This document shows positions 15,068 through 23,175 of a stretch of DNA of 33,044 nucleotides, one piece after another. The stretch's first letter is position 1, and each line of letters opens with the position of its first letter. Source of the stretch: Bacteroidales bacterium (GTDB lineage Bacteria > Bacteroidota > Bacteroidia > Bacteroidales > UBA932); NCBI GenBank assembly GCA_016287875.1, contig JAEEXQ010000018.1, positions 1 through 33,044 on the forward strand. Reading direction: 5' to 3'. The notes beneath the pieces are model-generated. The model was not told where the DNA came from and searched no databases. It saw only the letters and a program-made list of their open reading frames with translations. Made by a program: the position numbers and the translations under genes.

Positions 15068-17053
15068 ATGGCTTCCGGCCGCATAAAAGAAATAGACTTC
15101 CTCCGGGGCATAGCGATGCTGCTGGTGATAGGAGGGCACAGCCTCTGGCCCTGGCAGAAGAGCCTGATGGCATTCCATATGCCGCTGTTCTTCTTCCTCT
15201 CCGGCATCACCCTTTCGCTGAAGGCCCCCAAGCCCTTCTGGAGCTATCTCCGCACAAGGTTCGTGCGTCTGATTGTCCCCTACTTCCTCTTCGAGATCAT
15301 CTGCCTGCTGCTCACGATGGCCCTATGCTGGATAAAGGGAGAGGACCTCGACCTCACCCGGGCAATTCTCGACAGGCTCATAGGCCGCCATAGCAGGGGA
15401 GAGGCCGCCCACACCGGATTCACCGTGCGTTTCTGGTTCCTTCCGGCGGTATTCTGGGCCCTGCTGATGCTCTACCCCGTGGTGCGCTATGTAAGGACCA
15501 TCCCCGGCAAGGCCCTCTGTATGGCGGGATTCTTCCTGCTGGGATATGCCGACTACCACTTCCTGCCGGGAGTTAAACCGGAGTTCGCCGACATCTCCAT
15601 CACCGCCGCAGGCTTCGTGCTGGCGGGAGATATCTTCGCCGGACGGATAATCCCCTACCTGGAGGGCAAGGCCAGCCTGCGCGACCTGCTGCCCTTCGCC
15701 GCCGGAGCCGGCCTGCTGGCCCTGGGGAACGCCCTCAACCCCGAGCCGGTGCGCTTCTTCATAAAAGAGTACGGGCACTACGGATGGATGATGGTCGGCG
15801 GCGCCGGCGGAATACTTGCCGCCGTGACCGCCTGCAAATATCTATACAGAATACCAGGATTCGGGCGCGGGATGACCTGCGAAATCGGACGGCTGTCGCT
15901 ACCCATATTCCCCATTCATCTGATAGTCCTGTACGGACTGGACCACCTGGGGATCACAAGCTGGGTAGTGTTCTTCGCCCTTTCCACCCCATTATCCCTT
16001 CTTATAGCCGATTTCCTGCGCTGCTATTTCCCCGTTTTGGCCGGCGAGCCCAGACGCTTCCCGGTCCGGAGCCTTCTGCATAAGAGCCTCTACAAGCTCA
16101 ATGACATCGTTACCCGCAAGCATCCGGCTCCCAAAACCTGGCAGCGCCCCGACATCCCCGCCCAGCAATCCTCGGATATGATCCGGGCCCTGCTCGAATC
16201 CCCCTCCCCCTGTATGATAGCCCGCTACGGCTCCACCGAACTTTACTGCCTTTCGAACTACCTGGGCATCAGGCAGGGATGGAAGAACGCCCCCGGCTTC
16301 GTGCGCGGCACGGCCGAACCCTGGTGGTGGGCCCCGGAGAGGGTGGAGAATATGAGGGATTATTCCGGCTTCTTCCCCATCAGCAAGAAGGCCATAGAGC
16401 GCTTCTGCGAGATGATGCTGGAGGATAGCCGCGAGCTCGACCTGCTGGCCTCCTGGCTGGAAAAGGAACAGAACCTGGAAGGGCTCCTGGCCGGCAAGCC
16501 GAGGATATTCCTGCCCTACATGGAGCCCTGGTACGCCGTTCGCCCCTGGACCTCGGCCCTGGAAGGCAAACGCGTGCTTGTGGTGCATCCCTTCGCGGAG
16601 CAGATAGCCTCCCAGTACGCCACCAAGCGCGGAAAACTGTTCTCCAATCCCGACATACTGCCCGAATTCAGCCTGCGCACGGTGAAGGCCGTGCAGTCGC
16701 TCGGGGGCAGCAACGGCCAAGGATTCTCCAGCTGGTTCGAAGCCCTGGAATGGATGGAGAAGGAGATGGACAAGGAAGATTACGACATCGCCCTGATTGG
16801 CTGCGGCGCCTACGGATTCCCGCTGGCCGCCCACGCCAAACGCAGCGGCAGGAAGGCCGTCCATATGGGCGGGGCCCTGCAGCTGCTATTCGGCATCAAA
16901 GGGAACCGCTGGGAAGACCCTATGTACGGAGTACGCGAATGGGGCTTGCCGGAAGGCCTTTATACCAAGATGTTCAACGACTACTGGGTAAAACCCGACA
17001 GCTCCGCCCGGCCGGCCAATGCAGCGCAGGTGGAAGGAGCCTGCTACTGGTAG
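15068..17053 (+). CDS. Fusion of membrane acyltransferase-3 and GT-D-like glycosyltransferase domain
   Basis: One uninterrupted 661-codon frame encodes two units. Residues 1 to about 325 are an acyltransferase-3 membrane domain (OafA/NolL-like, PF01757): KEIDFLRGIAMLLVIGGH (8-24), FHMPLFFFLSG (36-46), LRTRFVRLIVPYF, RFWFLPAVFW and around ten hydrophobic segments. Residues of about 355-661 are soluble and resemble the GT-D (DUF1792-like) group: IARYGSTEL (384-392), DIALIGCGAYGFPLAAH (573-589) and AVHMGGALQLLFGIKGNRW (597-615). A basic hinge (about 328-360) joins them. The N-terminal part would O-acylate lipid-linked sugars; the C-terminal part would transfer a sugar at the inner face. The start is one base after the previous stop and the next gene begins on the base after its own stop. 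I infer a real fusion because no stop or start signal sits between the units. Confidence 0.8.
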   Translation: MASGRIKEIDFLRGIAMLLVIGGHSLWPWQKSLMAFHMPLFFFLSGITLSLKAPKPFWSYLRTRFVRLIVPYFLFEIICLLLTMALCWIKGEDLDLTRAILDRLIGRHSRGEAAHTGFTVRFWFLPAVFWALLMLYPVVRYVRTIPGKALCMAGFFLLGYADYHFLPGVKPEFADISITAAGFVLAGDIFAGRIIPYLEGKASLRDLLPFAAGAGLLALGNALNPEPVRFFIKEYGHYGWMMVGGAGGILAAVTACKYLYRIPGFGRGMTCEIGRLSLPIFPIHLIVLYGLDHLGITSWVVFFALSTPLSLLIADFLRCYFPVLAGEPRRFPVRSLLHKSLYKLNDIVTRKHPAPKTWQRPDIPAQQSSDMIRALLESPSPCMIARYGSTELYCLSNYLGIRQGWKNAPGFVRGTAEPWWWAPERVENMRDYSGFFPISKKAIERFCEMMLEDSRELDLLASWLEKEQNLEGLLAGKPRIFLPYMEPWYAVRPWTSALEGKRVLVVHPFAEQIASQYATKRGKLFSNPDILPEFSLRTVKAVQSLGGSNGQGFSSWFEALEWMEKEMDKEDYDIALIGCGAYGFPLAAHAKRSGRKAVHMGGALQLLFGIKGNRWEDPMYGVREWGLPEGLYTKMFNDYWVKPDSSARPANAAQVEGACYW

Positions 17054-18496
17054 ATGGAAAAGACCATACGCCGCAAGACCACCGACGGTCTGATATGGAA
17101 CACTCTGCAGAAACTTGCCTCCAAGGGCCTGCAGCTGGTGTTCAGCATACTCATTGCCCGTATCCTGGTGCCGGAGGACTATGGCCTGATAGCCATAGCC
17201 AACCTCTTCATAGCGCTTAGCGACGTGCTCATCGACAGCGGCTTTTCCAAGGCCCTGATCCGCCAGAACGACAAGACCGAGGCCGACTACAGCACGGTAT
17301 TCTGGTTCAATCTCCTCGCATCCTGCACTCTCTACGCCCTGCTCTTCGCGGTGGCTCCGCTGATTGCGGGATACTACCAGGCCGAGGCCCTCACGCCGAT
17401 AATACGGGCCATATCCCTGTCGCTTATAATCAACGCCATCTGCGGGGTGCAGAGCTTGCATATGATGGTGGAGATGGACTTCCGCAGCCTGGCCATAATG
17501 GAGACCTCCGCGATGGCCATAGGCGGCATCACCGCACTGGTGCTGGCAATGCACGGAGCCGGTGTATGGGCCCTGGTGGCACAAACTCTCGTGGGCTGCA
17601 CGGCCCGCACCATACTCATCTGGCTCAAAGGCAGGTTCCGCCCCGTGCGGGCCTTCTCCGGAGCCATACTCCGCAAATACTTCTCCTTCGGCTCCCGCCT
17701 GCTGGTATCCGAATTCGCGAACAGGCTCTACAACGCCATCTTCACCCTCACCATAGGCAAGCGCTTCTCGGCCGCCCAGCTGGGATACTATGGCAAGGCG
17801 GATGCCTTCGCATCTACCCCCTCCAGCATAGTCTCGGGGCCGCTCAGCCTGGTGACCTTCCCCGCGATGGCCAAGATTCAGGACGAGAAGGAGCGTATGC
17901 GCGAGAGCTCCCTCAATATGATGGGGCTGACGGCGCTGGTGGTCTTTCCCCTCTTCCTGGGGCTGGCCGCTGTGGCCGAGGCCCTGGTGCCCGCGCTGCT
18001 CACCGAGAAATGGAACGGGATGATTCCCCTGCTGCAGTTGCTGCCCCTGGCCTACCTGCTGGGCGCGCTCCAGGTCATCCCCCAGAACATACTGATGATA
18101 CTGGGCGACTCCTCGTCCATACTCCGCATACAAGTCATTACCAAGGGCATCGGACTGCTGCTGCTCTTCCCCCTGTCGTCGATATCCATCCTGGCGGTCT
18201 GCCTCGATATCGTGGGAGTGGCGGCGCTGTCCTTCGCACTCACCCTTCTTGCCGTGCGCAGAAGGGCAGGGCTTAAGCTCCGGGAGATGCTGGCGAGCCT
18301 GCTGCCGTCGGCGGTGATATCGCTCGCGATGGCAGCCGCGGTGCTGGCGGTGGTACGCCTCGTTCCCGGGCACGTGGCAGGCATGCTGGCCGCCATAGCA
18401 GCCGGAGCGGTGGTATATGCCCTGCTCAGCCTTGCGGCCAATAAGAAGCAGCTCTCCGTGCTCAAGGAGATCGCCCGTCCATATTTCAAGAAATGA
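17054..18496 (+). CDS. wzx: Wzx-type flippase (WzxC/TuaB group, MOP superfamily)
   Basis: The 480-residue integral membrane protein moves lipid-linked repeat units across the inner membrane. The N-terminus KTTDGLIWNTLQKLASKGLQL leads into IARILVPEDYGLIAIANLFIAL and DSGFSKALIRQND, typical of the WzxC/TuaB branch of polysaccharide exporters. About 12-14 hydrophobic segments are spread over the length, with the conserved YYGKADAFASTPSSIV region in the middle. The length is normal. It begins immediately after the fusion gene's stop and overlaps the cytidylyltransferase by four bases. Confidence 0.92.
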   Translation: MEKTIRRKTTDGLIWNTLQKLASKGLQLVFSILIARILVPEDYGLIAIANLFIALSDVLIDSGFSKALIRQNDKTEADYSTVFWFNLLASCTLYALLFAVAPLIAGYYQAEALTPIIRAISLSLIINAICGVQSLHMMVEMDFRSLAIMETSAMAIGGITALVLAMHGAGVWALVAQTLVGCTARTILIWLKGRFRPVRAFSGAILRKYFSFGSRLLVSEFANRLYNAIFTLTIGKRFSAAQLGYYGKADAFASTPSSIVSGPLSLVTFPAMAKIQDEKERMRESSLNMMGLTALVVFPLFLGLAAVAEALVPALLTEKWNGMIPLLQLLPLAYLLGALQVIPQNILMILGDSSSILRIQVITKGIGLLLLFPLSSISILAVCLDIVGVAALSFALTLLAVRRRAGLKLREMLASLLPSAVISLAMAAAVLAVVRLVPGHVAGMLAAIAAGAVVYALLSLAANKKQLSVLKEIARPYFKK

Positions 18497-19176
18497 AGAT
18501 TACCGCAATGATACTCGCCGGGGGTTCCGGCACCCGCATAGGCGGCGACATCCCCAAACAGTTCCTGGAAGTGGGCGGCAAGCCCATACTGGCCTACACG
18601 ATGGAGCGCTTCCAGCGCCACCCTGCCATAGATTCGATGGTGGTGGTATGCGTAGATGGCTGGGAGGATGAAGTCTGGGGCATAGCCCGGAGCCACGGCA
18701 TAGGCAAGCTCTCCGCGGTGGTGGCCGGCGGCAACTCCGCACTCTCGTCCATAAAGAAGGGCGCAGAGGCCATAAGCTGCGCCGACGAAGACATAGTGAT
18801 AGTGCACGACGGAGTGCGCCCGCTGGTGGACGACGCCTCCATAGACGCAGTGATCGCAGACTGCAAGCAGTACGGCGGGGCGATCTCGGCGGTGCCCCTC
18901 ATCGAGCACGTGGTATATGTCGGGGACGAGCGTACGGACGTGCACTACATCCCCCGCGAGAACGCCTTCCGCACCATCACTCCTCAGGCCTACCTCTACG
19001 GCAGGATGATGCACGCTTTCCGCCTTTTCGAACAGACGGGCAAGGGGGCCGGCTCGGCCTTCATAGGCACCCTGATGATGGACCTGGGCGAAAAGGTGGT
19101 GCTCTCGAAAGGGTCCGAGAAGAACATCAAGATAACCGAACCCAAAGATCTCGTTTATTTCGAGACAATGCTATAA
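18493..19176 (+). CDS. IspD/TarI-family cytidylyltransferase (probably alditol-phosphate CDP activation)
   Basis: The 227-residue protein is a CTP:alcohol-phosphate cytidylyltransferase of the IspD/TarI fold. Visible features are LAGGSGTRIGGDIPKQFLEV (8-27, the nucleotide loop), AGGNSALSSIKKG (78-90), HDGVRPLV (105-112) and the FRTITPQAY segment. IspD makes CDP-methylerythritol for isoprenoids, while TarI/Bcs1 enzymes make CDP-ribitol for surface polymers. The gene's place between wzx and licD favours the second role, giving a CDP-activated alditol phosphate for the next enzyme. An isoprenoid role is possible but less likely. It overlaps wzx by four bases (ATGA) and is followed by licD after six bases. 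Confidence 0.85.
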   Translation: MKITAMILAGGSGTRIGGDIPKQFLEVGGKPILAYTMERFQRHPAIDSMVVVCVDGWEDEVWGIARSHGIGKLSAVVAGGNSALSSIKKGAEAISCADEDIVIVHDGVRPLVDDASIDAVIADCKQYGGAISAVPLIEHVVYVGDERTDVHYIPRENAFRTITPQAYLYGRMMHAFRLFEQTGKGAGSAFIGTLMMDLGEKVVLSKGSEKNIKITEPKDLVYFETML

Positions 19177-19182
19177 CACACA

Positions 19183-19974
19183 ATGAAGACACTAGTAATC
19201 AATGACCTCAGACGCATCCAGCTGGAGATTCTCGACGAGATCCACGATTTCTGCGGGAAGCACGGGCTGGTCTATTCCCTTTGCGGCGGCACCATGCTGG
19301 GCGCAGTGCGCCACAAGGGCTACATCCCCTGGGATGACGACATCGACCTGATGATGCCGCGCAGCGACTACGAGCGCTTCAAGGCTGAATTCAGCAGTAG
19401 CCTCAACGAGGTGATAGACCTCAGCAAAATCGAAACCTGCGAGGAGCAGTTCATCAAAGTGTCGCGCAAGGGCACCTGGATGGAAGACATAATTCTCCGC
19501 CGCAGGCTATACGGAGTGAACGTGGACATCTTCCCCATCGACGGGATGCCGGAAGATTTCAAACCTTACACCAACGTCCTCAGGACAATGCATCAGGCCG
19601 TGGTGGAGTCCTGCCCCAGCTGGAAGGCCGCCACCAGCCACAAGTTCTACTGGTTCCTGCGCTACCAGGCCAAGAGGCTGCTCCGCGGCAGGGCTGCGGA
19701 CGTGCTCGAACTGAAGGCCGACCTCGAAAAGGAGGCCCTGGAGCATCTCCCCCAGGACTTCGCCCTCGCCACGGTGATATACGGCGACTTCCGCATCTTC
19801 CCCTTCCCCTCAGACGTGTTCTACCACATCCAGGACATCGAGTTCGAAGGGAAGATGTACAAATGCATACGCGACACCGACCTCTACCTCCGTACGGTAT
19901 ATGGCGACTATATGACCTTGCCGCCGGTGGAAAAGCAGGTATCCCACCATCTTTACGATTCATACCAGGAATGA
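19183..19974 (+). CDS. licD: LicD-family phosphotransferase
   Basis: The 263-residue protein has the LicD (PF04991) signature near its N-terminus: YSLCGGTMLGAVRHKGYIPW (31-50), then DDDIDLMMPR (51-60), and later VNVDIFPIDG and YGDYMTLPP. LicD-type enzymes transfer phosphocholine or an alditol phosphate from a CDP donor to a sugar on teichoic acids, lipo-oligosaccharides or capsules. The gene next to it encodes a CDP-forming enzyme, so the donor is probably made locally. No choline uptake or kinase gene (LicA/LicB) is seen, which argues for an alditol phosphate over phosphocholine. It overlaps the next gene by four bases. The group transferred is inferred. Confidence 0.9.
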   Translation: MKTLVINDLRRIQLEILDEIHDFCGKHGLVYSLCGGTMLGAVRHKGYIPWDDDIDLMMPRSDYERFKAEFSSSLNEVIDLSKIETCEEQFIKVSRKGTWMEDIILRRRLYGVNVDIFPIDGMPEDFKPYTNVLRTMHQAVVESCPSWKAATSHKFYWFLRYQAKRLLRGRAADVLELKADLEKEALEHLPQDFALATVIYGDFRIFPFPSDVFYHIQDIEFEGKMYKCIRDTDLYLRTVYGDYMTLPPVEKQVSHHLYDSYQE

Positions 19975-20906
19975 CCTTACCCATCCTATTCACCTTCGAC
20001 CAGTCGCTGGAGATGCCGGCCGGCGTGTGCATCACTTCCCTGCTGGAGAATGCCGCGCCCGACACATTCTATGACATCTTCATCCTCCACGGCCCCGGCT
20101 GCGACTTCTCGGAGAGCAAGCTGAACGAGCTTGCACGCATCTACCCCAACTGCTGCATCCGCTTCCGCAAAGTGGAAGGGGAGTTCGTGGGCGGATACGA
20201 AATCAGGGGCATACCCGAAACGGCCTACTACCGCCTCATAGCCCCGGAACTCATCCCCGAATACGACAAGATACTGTATTCGGACGTGGACGTCATCTTC
20301 CGCGAGGACCTCGCCCCCTACTACCAGGAGGATCTGGGGGACTGCTATTTCGGAGCGGTGGACACCTGCTCCGCCCTGCGCCCGTCGTACCAGGAATATC
20401 TCCGCAAGGAATACGGCCTCGACTGGCGCCGGGGATACTTCTACTCCGGCAACCTGGTAATCAACTGCAGGCAGCTGCTGCGCGACGGCAAGCTCCAGCA
20501 GTTCCGCATACTTGGCAAGAACGACTATCACCAGCAGGATATGAGCATAATCAACATAGCCTGCTCCGGCCGCATCAAGCCCCTCAGCCCCGCCTTCTGC
20601 CTCTCCACCCCACTCTACGACCTTATGGTGGACAAGCGCGCGGAGATGGAGGCCATCTACGGGGCGGAGGAGATAGCCCACGCCCTGCGCAGCGGCATCG
20701 TGCACTACAACGGTGCCAAGCCCTGGAAGCAGCCCTGCCCCAATGCCGACATCTGGTGGGCCTGGTACCGCAGGAGCATATTCTTCGACGAAAAGTTCAC
20801 CCGCGATTTCTGGGTCGCGCAGAGGGATTCCGACCTCCGCAAGAGCCTGGCAAAGCGCATAAAAACGCTGTTCCGCTACCCCCTGGACCGCAAACTATGG
20901 AAATAA
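19971..20906 (+). CDS. GT8-family glycosyltransferase
   Basis: The 311-residue retaining glycosyltransferase starts MTLPILFTFDQSLEMPAGVCITSLLEN. It has AYYRLIAPELIPEYDKILYSD leading to the metal-binding DVD (105-107), YSGNLVINCRQL (158-169), HQQDMSIIN (187-195) and HYNGAKPW (245-252), all typical of LgtC/WaaJ-like GT8 galactosyl- or glucosyltransferases. The start at 19971 is preferred over the longer in-frame extension because it forms ATGA with the licD stop and begins at the first beta-strand. It overlaps the following GT2 by ten bases. UDP-galactose or UDP-glucose is the likely donor, by family. Confidence 0.9.
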   Translation: MTLPILFTFDQSLEMPAGVCITSLLENAAPDTFYDIFILHGPGCDFSESKLNELARIYPNCCIRFRKVEGEFVGGYEIRGIPETAYYRLIAPELIPEYDKILYSDVDVIFREDLAPYYQEDLGDCYFGAVDTCSALRPSYQEYLRKEYGLDWRRGYFYSGNLVINCRQLLRDGKLQQFRILGKNDYHQQDMSIINIACSGRIKPLSPAFCLSTPLYDLMVDKRAEMEAIYGAEEIAHALRSGIVHYNGAKPWKQPCPNADIWWAWYRRSIFFDEKFTRDFWVAQRDSDLRKSLAKRIKTLFRYPLDRKLWK

Positions 20907-21847
20907 AAGTATCGGTAATCGTCCCCTTCTGGAAGGTGGAGGCCTTCATCGCCCGCTGCGCCCGTTCGCTTATGGAGCAGACGCTGCAGGAGGTGGAATT
21001 CATCTTCGTGGACGATGCCTCGCCCGACCGCAGCGCGGAGATACTGCGCGAAGCCGTGGCAGGCAGCGGAAGGGACGTGAAGATACTCTCCCACCCCGAG
21101 AACAAGGGCTTGCCCGCCGCTCGCAACACAGGCCTCTCGGCCGCCCGCGGGAAGTATGTCTTCCACTGCGATTCCGACGACTACCTCGAGCCCGCCATGC
21201 TCGAAAAGCTCTACCTCGCCGCCGAGGCCGCGCGGGCCGACATCGCCTACTGCGACTTCTGGCTGGACTTCGGGGGCACCCGCCGGCTGATGCCCGCCCG
21301 CGGCTTCGGCGACGCCGCCACGATGCTGCGCGAAGGCTTTCTGGCAGGGACTCTCAAGTACAACGTCTGGAACAAGCTCGCCAGGCGCAACCTCTACGAA
21401 GGCATCTCCTTCCCCGAAGGCCATTCTATGGGGGAGGATATGACCATGATGATGCTGGCCTCCCGGGCCGGGGCCGTAGTGCACGTGGCAGAGCCCCTCT
21501 ACCACTATATGAAAACCAACGACGGAGCCCTCACCACCGGCTTTTCCGACAAGGCCCTGGAGGACCTTCGCTTCAATACCGACAGGGTGCTGGACTTCCT
21601 CGGCCCCTTGGACGGAGACTGGGCGGAGTTCTTCAAGCTGAACGTCAAGCTACCCTTCCTATTCACGGGCGAAAAGCGCGACTGGCGCAACTGGCGCAGC
21701 TGGTACCCCGAGGCAAACCGCTTCATAGGCCGCAACAAGGCCCTCCCCTTCCGCACCAGGATGGTGCAGCACTTCGCCGCCCTGGGCCTGCGCCCGCTGG
21801 TGCAGGCATACTGCTTCCTGGTGAGTAAGATACTATACCGCAGATGA
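20897..21847 (+). CDS. GT2-family glycosyltransferase (EpsJ/WcaA-like)
   Basis: The 316-residue enzyme has a canonical GT-A start, MEIKVSVIVPFWKVEAFI. It also has FIFVDDASPDRS (36-47), HPENKGLPAARNTGL (66-80), FHCDSDDYLEP with the DxD-type acid cluster (92-95) and KYNVWNKLARRNLY in the acceptor half. The start at 20897 overlaps the GT8 end by ten bases and avoids an implausible basic, proline-rich N-terminal extension. The end overlaps the polymerase gene by four bases (ATGA). Donor unknown. Confidence 0.9.
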   Translation: MEIKVSVIVPFWKVEAFIARCARSLMEQTLQEVEFIFVDDASPDRSAEILREAVAGSGRDVKILSHPENKGLPAARNTGLSAARGKYVFHCDSDDYLEPAMLEKLYLAAEAARADIAYCDFWLDFGGTRRLMPARGFGDAATMLREGFLAGTLKYNVWNKLARRNLYEGISFPEGHSMGEDMTMMMLASRAGAVVHVAEPLYHYMKTNDGALTTGFSDKALEDLRFNTDRVLDFLGPLDGDWAEFFKLNVKLPFLFTGEKRDWRNWRSWYPEANRFIGRNKALPFRTRMVQHFAALGLRPLVQAYCFLVSKILYRR

Positions 21848-23175
21848 TACGCATACTGCAGATACTGCTCGCCTTCGTGGTCACGAACTTCTTCTTCTGG
21901 CCCTTCGAGACCACGGCCCTGCCCGGCATCAACACCAAGATGATGCTGGCCGTGCTCGGCCTGCTCTTCGCGGCGGTGGAGTTCGGCAAGCGCAAGGATA
22001 TGGAGATCCCCCGCGAGCTGGTGTTCCTCTTCTTGCTGGCAGGAGCGGTATCGCTCGCATCGCTTGTATCCATCACCCTCAACCAGACCCCCGACAGCAC
22101 CTACGTGTCGTATGTGATATCCTTCAGCGTATGGCTCAGCGCCGCCTTCGCGACCTGCTGCGTAATCCGCTGGGCGCACGGACGGATAGGAGTGCAGCTG
22201 GTGCTGGATTACCTGGTGGCCGCCAGCCTGGTGCAGTGCATACTGGCACTGGTACTCGACGCCTACCCCGCCCTGGCGCACTGGATCAACTCCCGCATCT
22301 ACTTCGGGCAGGACGTCGCCTTACGCGTCAAACGCCTCTACGGCATAGGGGCCCTGCTGGACGTGGCCGGCCTCAGGATGGCCGCCGTGCTGACGGGCCT
22401 CTCCTACTATCTCTCCGAAATCAACGGCCGCCTGCATCCCACTCGCCGCATCAGCTACATAATCTGCTTTCTGGTCATCTCGGTGGTGGGGAATATGATA
22501 GCCCGCACCGCCCTGGTGGGCGTCTGCCTGGGGCTGGGATTCATGCTGCTGGTATTCCTCTTCAAACCCTCCGAACCGGGCTCGGGCGAGAAGACTCCCA
22601 TCTTCCTGTCGTGGTTCGGGATAATGCTGGCCGCCATAGTAGTCTGCGTGCTGCTCTACAACGGCAACCCCGCGGCCCGGAAGCTCTTCCGCTTCGCCTT
22701 CGAAGGTTTCTTTTCCCTGGCAGAGAAAGGCTACTGGGAGGTGGATTCCAACGAAATCCTCAAGAATATGATAGTCTTCCCCGAAACCCTGCACACCTGG
22801 ATACTGGGGGACGGCTACTTCATGAACTCCCGCTACGACATCAACTACCTGGGCGATTCCACCGACCAGGGATTCTATATGGGTACCGACGTGGGATACC
22901 TCCGCTTCATTTTCTACTTCGGATTCCTGGGGCTCATCCCCATGTTCGGAGTAATACTCTACTCGGCGGTGGTGTGCATGCGCCATTTCCGCCGGGAGAA
23001 GGCATTCTTCCTGCTGGCCCTGCTGGTGGGGGTCACGGTCTGGTTCAAGGTATCCACCGACATATTCCTGTATTTTGCGCTCTTCCTGAGCGCCGCCGCA
23101 TTGAAAAGCGATGAAGATCCTGTATACCATAGCGGGCCTGTACCGGCCTGCGGGGATGGAGCGTATCCTTACTGA
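21844..23175 (+). CDS. wzy: Polysaccharide polymerase (Wzy / O-antigen ligase-like)
   Basis: The 443-residue protein has 10-12 predicted membrane segments and a long loop between the later ones (about 290-350, GYWEVDSNEILKN... to TDQGFYMGTDVGYLRFIFYFG). The loop includes TWILGDGYF and GTDVGYLR, which fits the Wzy/O-antigen polymerase architecture; the primary sequence of this family is poorly conserved. It is the only such protein in the window, between glycosyltransferase genes. The last 22 codons overlap the next gene by 65 bp and translate to a polar, proline-containing tail after the last membrane helix, so the final part may be a by-product of the overlap or of a lost earlier stop. Confidence 0.8.
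   Translation: MIRILQILLAFVVTNFFFWPFETTALPGINTKMMLAVLGLLFAAVEFGKRKDMEIPRELVFLFLLAGAVSLASLVSITLNQTPDSTYVSYVISFSVWLSAAFATCCVIRWAHGRIGVQLVLDYLVAASLVQCILALVLDAYPALAHWINSRIYFGQDVALRVKRLYGIGALLDVAGLRMAAVLTGLSYYLSEINGRLHPTRRISYIICFLVISVVGNMIARTALVGVCLGLGFMLLVFLFKPSEPGSGEKTPIFLSWFGIMLAAIVVCVLLYNGNPAARKLFRFAFEGFFSLAEKGYWEVDSNEILKNMIVFPETLHTWILGDGYFMNSRYDINYLGDSTDQGFYMGTDVGYLRFIFYFGFLGLIPMFGVILYSAVVCMRHFRREKAFFLLALLVGVTVWFKVSTDIFLYFALFLSAAALKSDEDPVYHSGPVPACGDGAYPY

Noticed and set aside
18493..19176. Isoprenoid IspD as the primary call
   Set aside because: The fold fits, but the position between wzx and licD points to surface-polymer activation; the alternative is kept in the entry.
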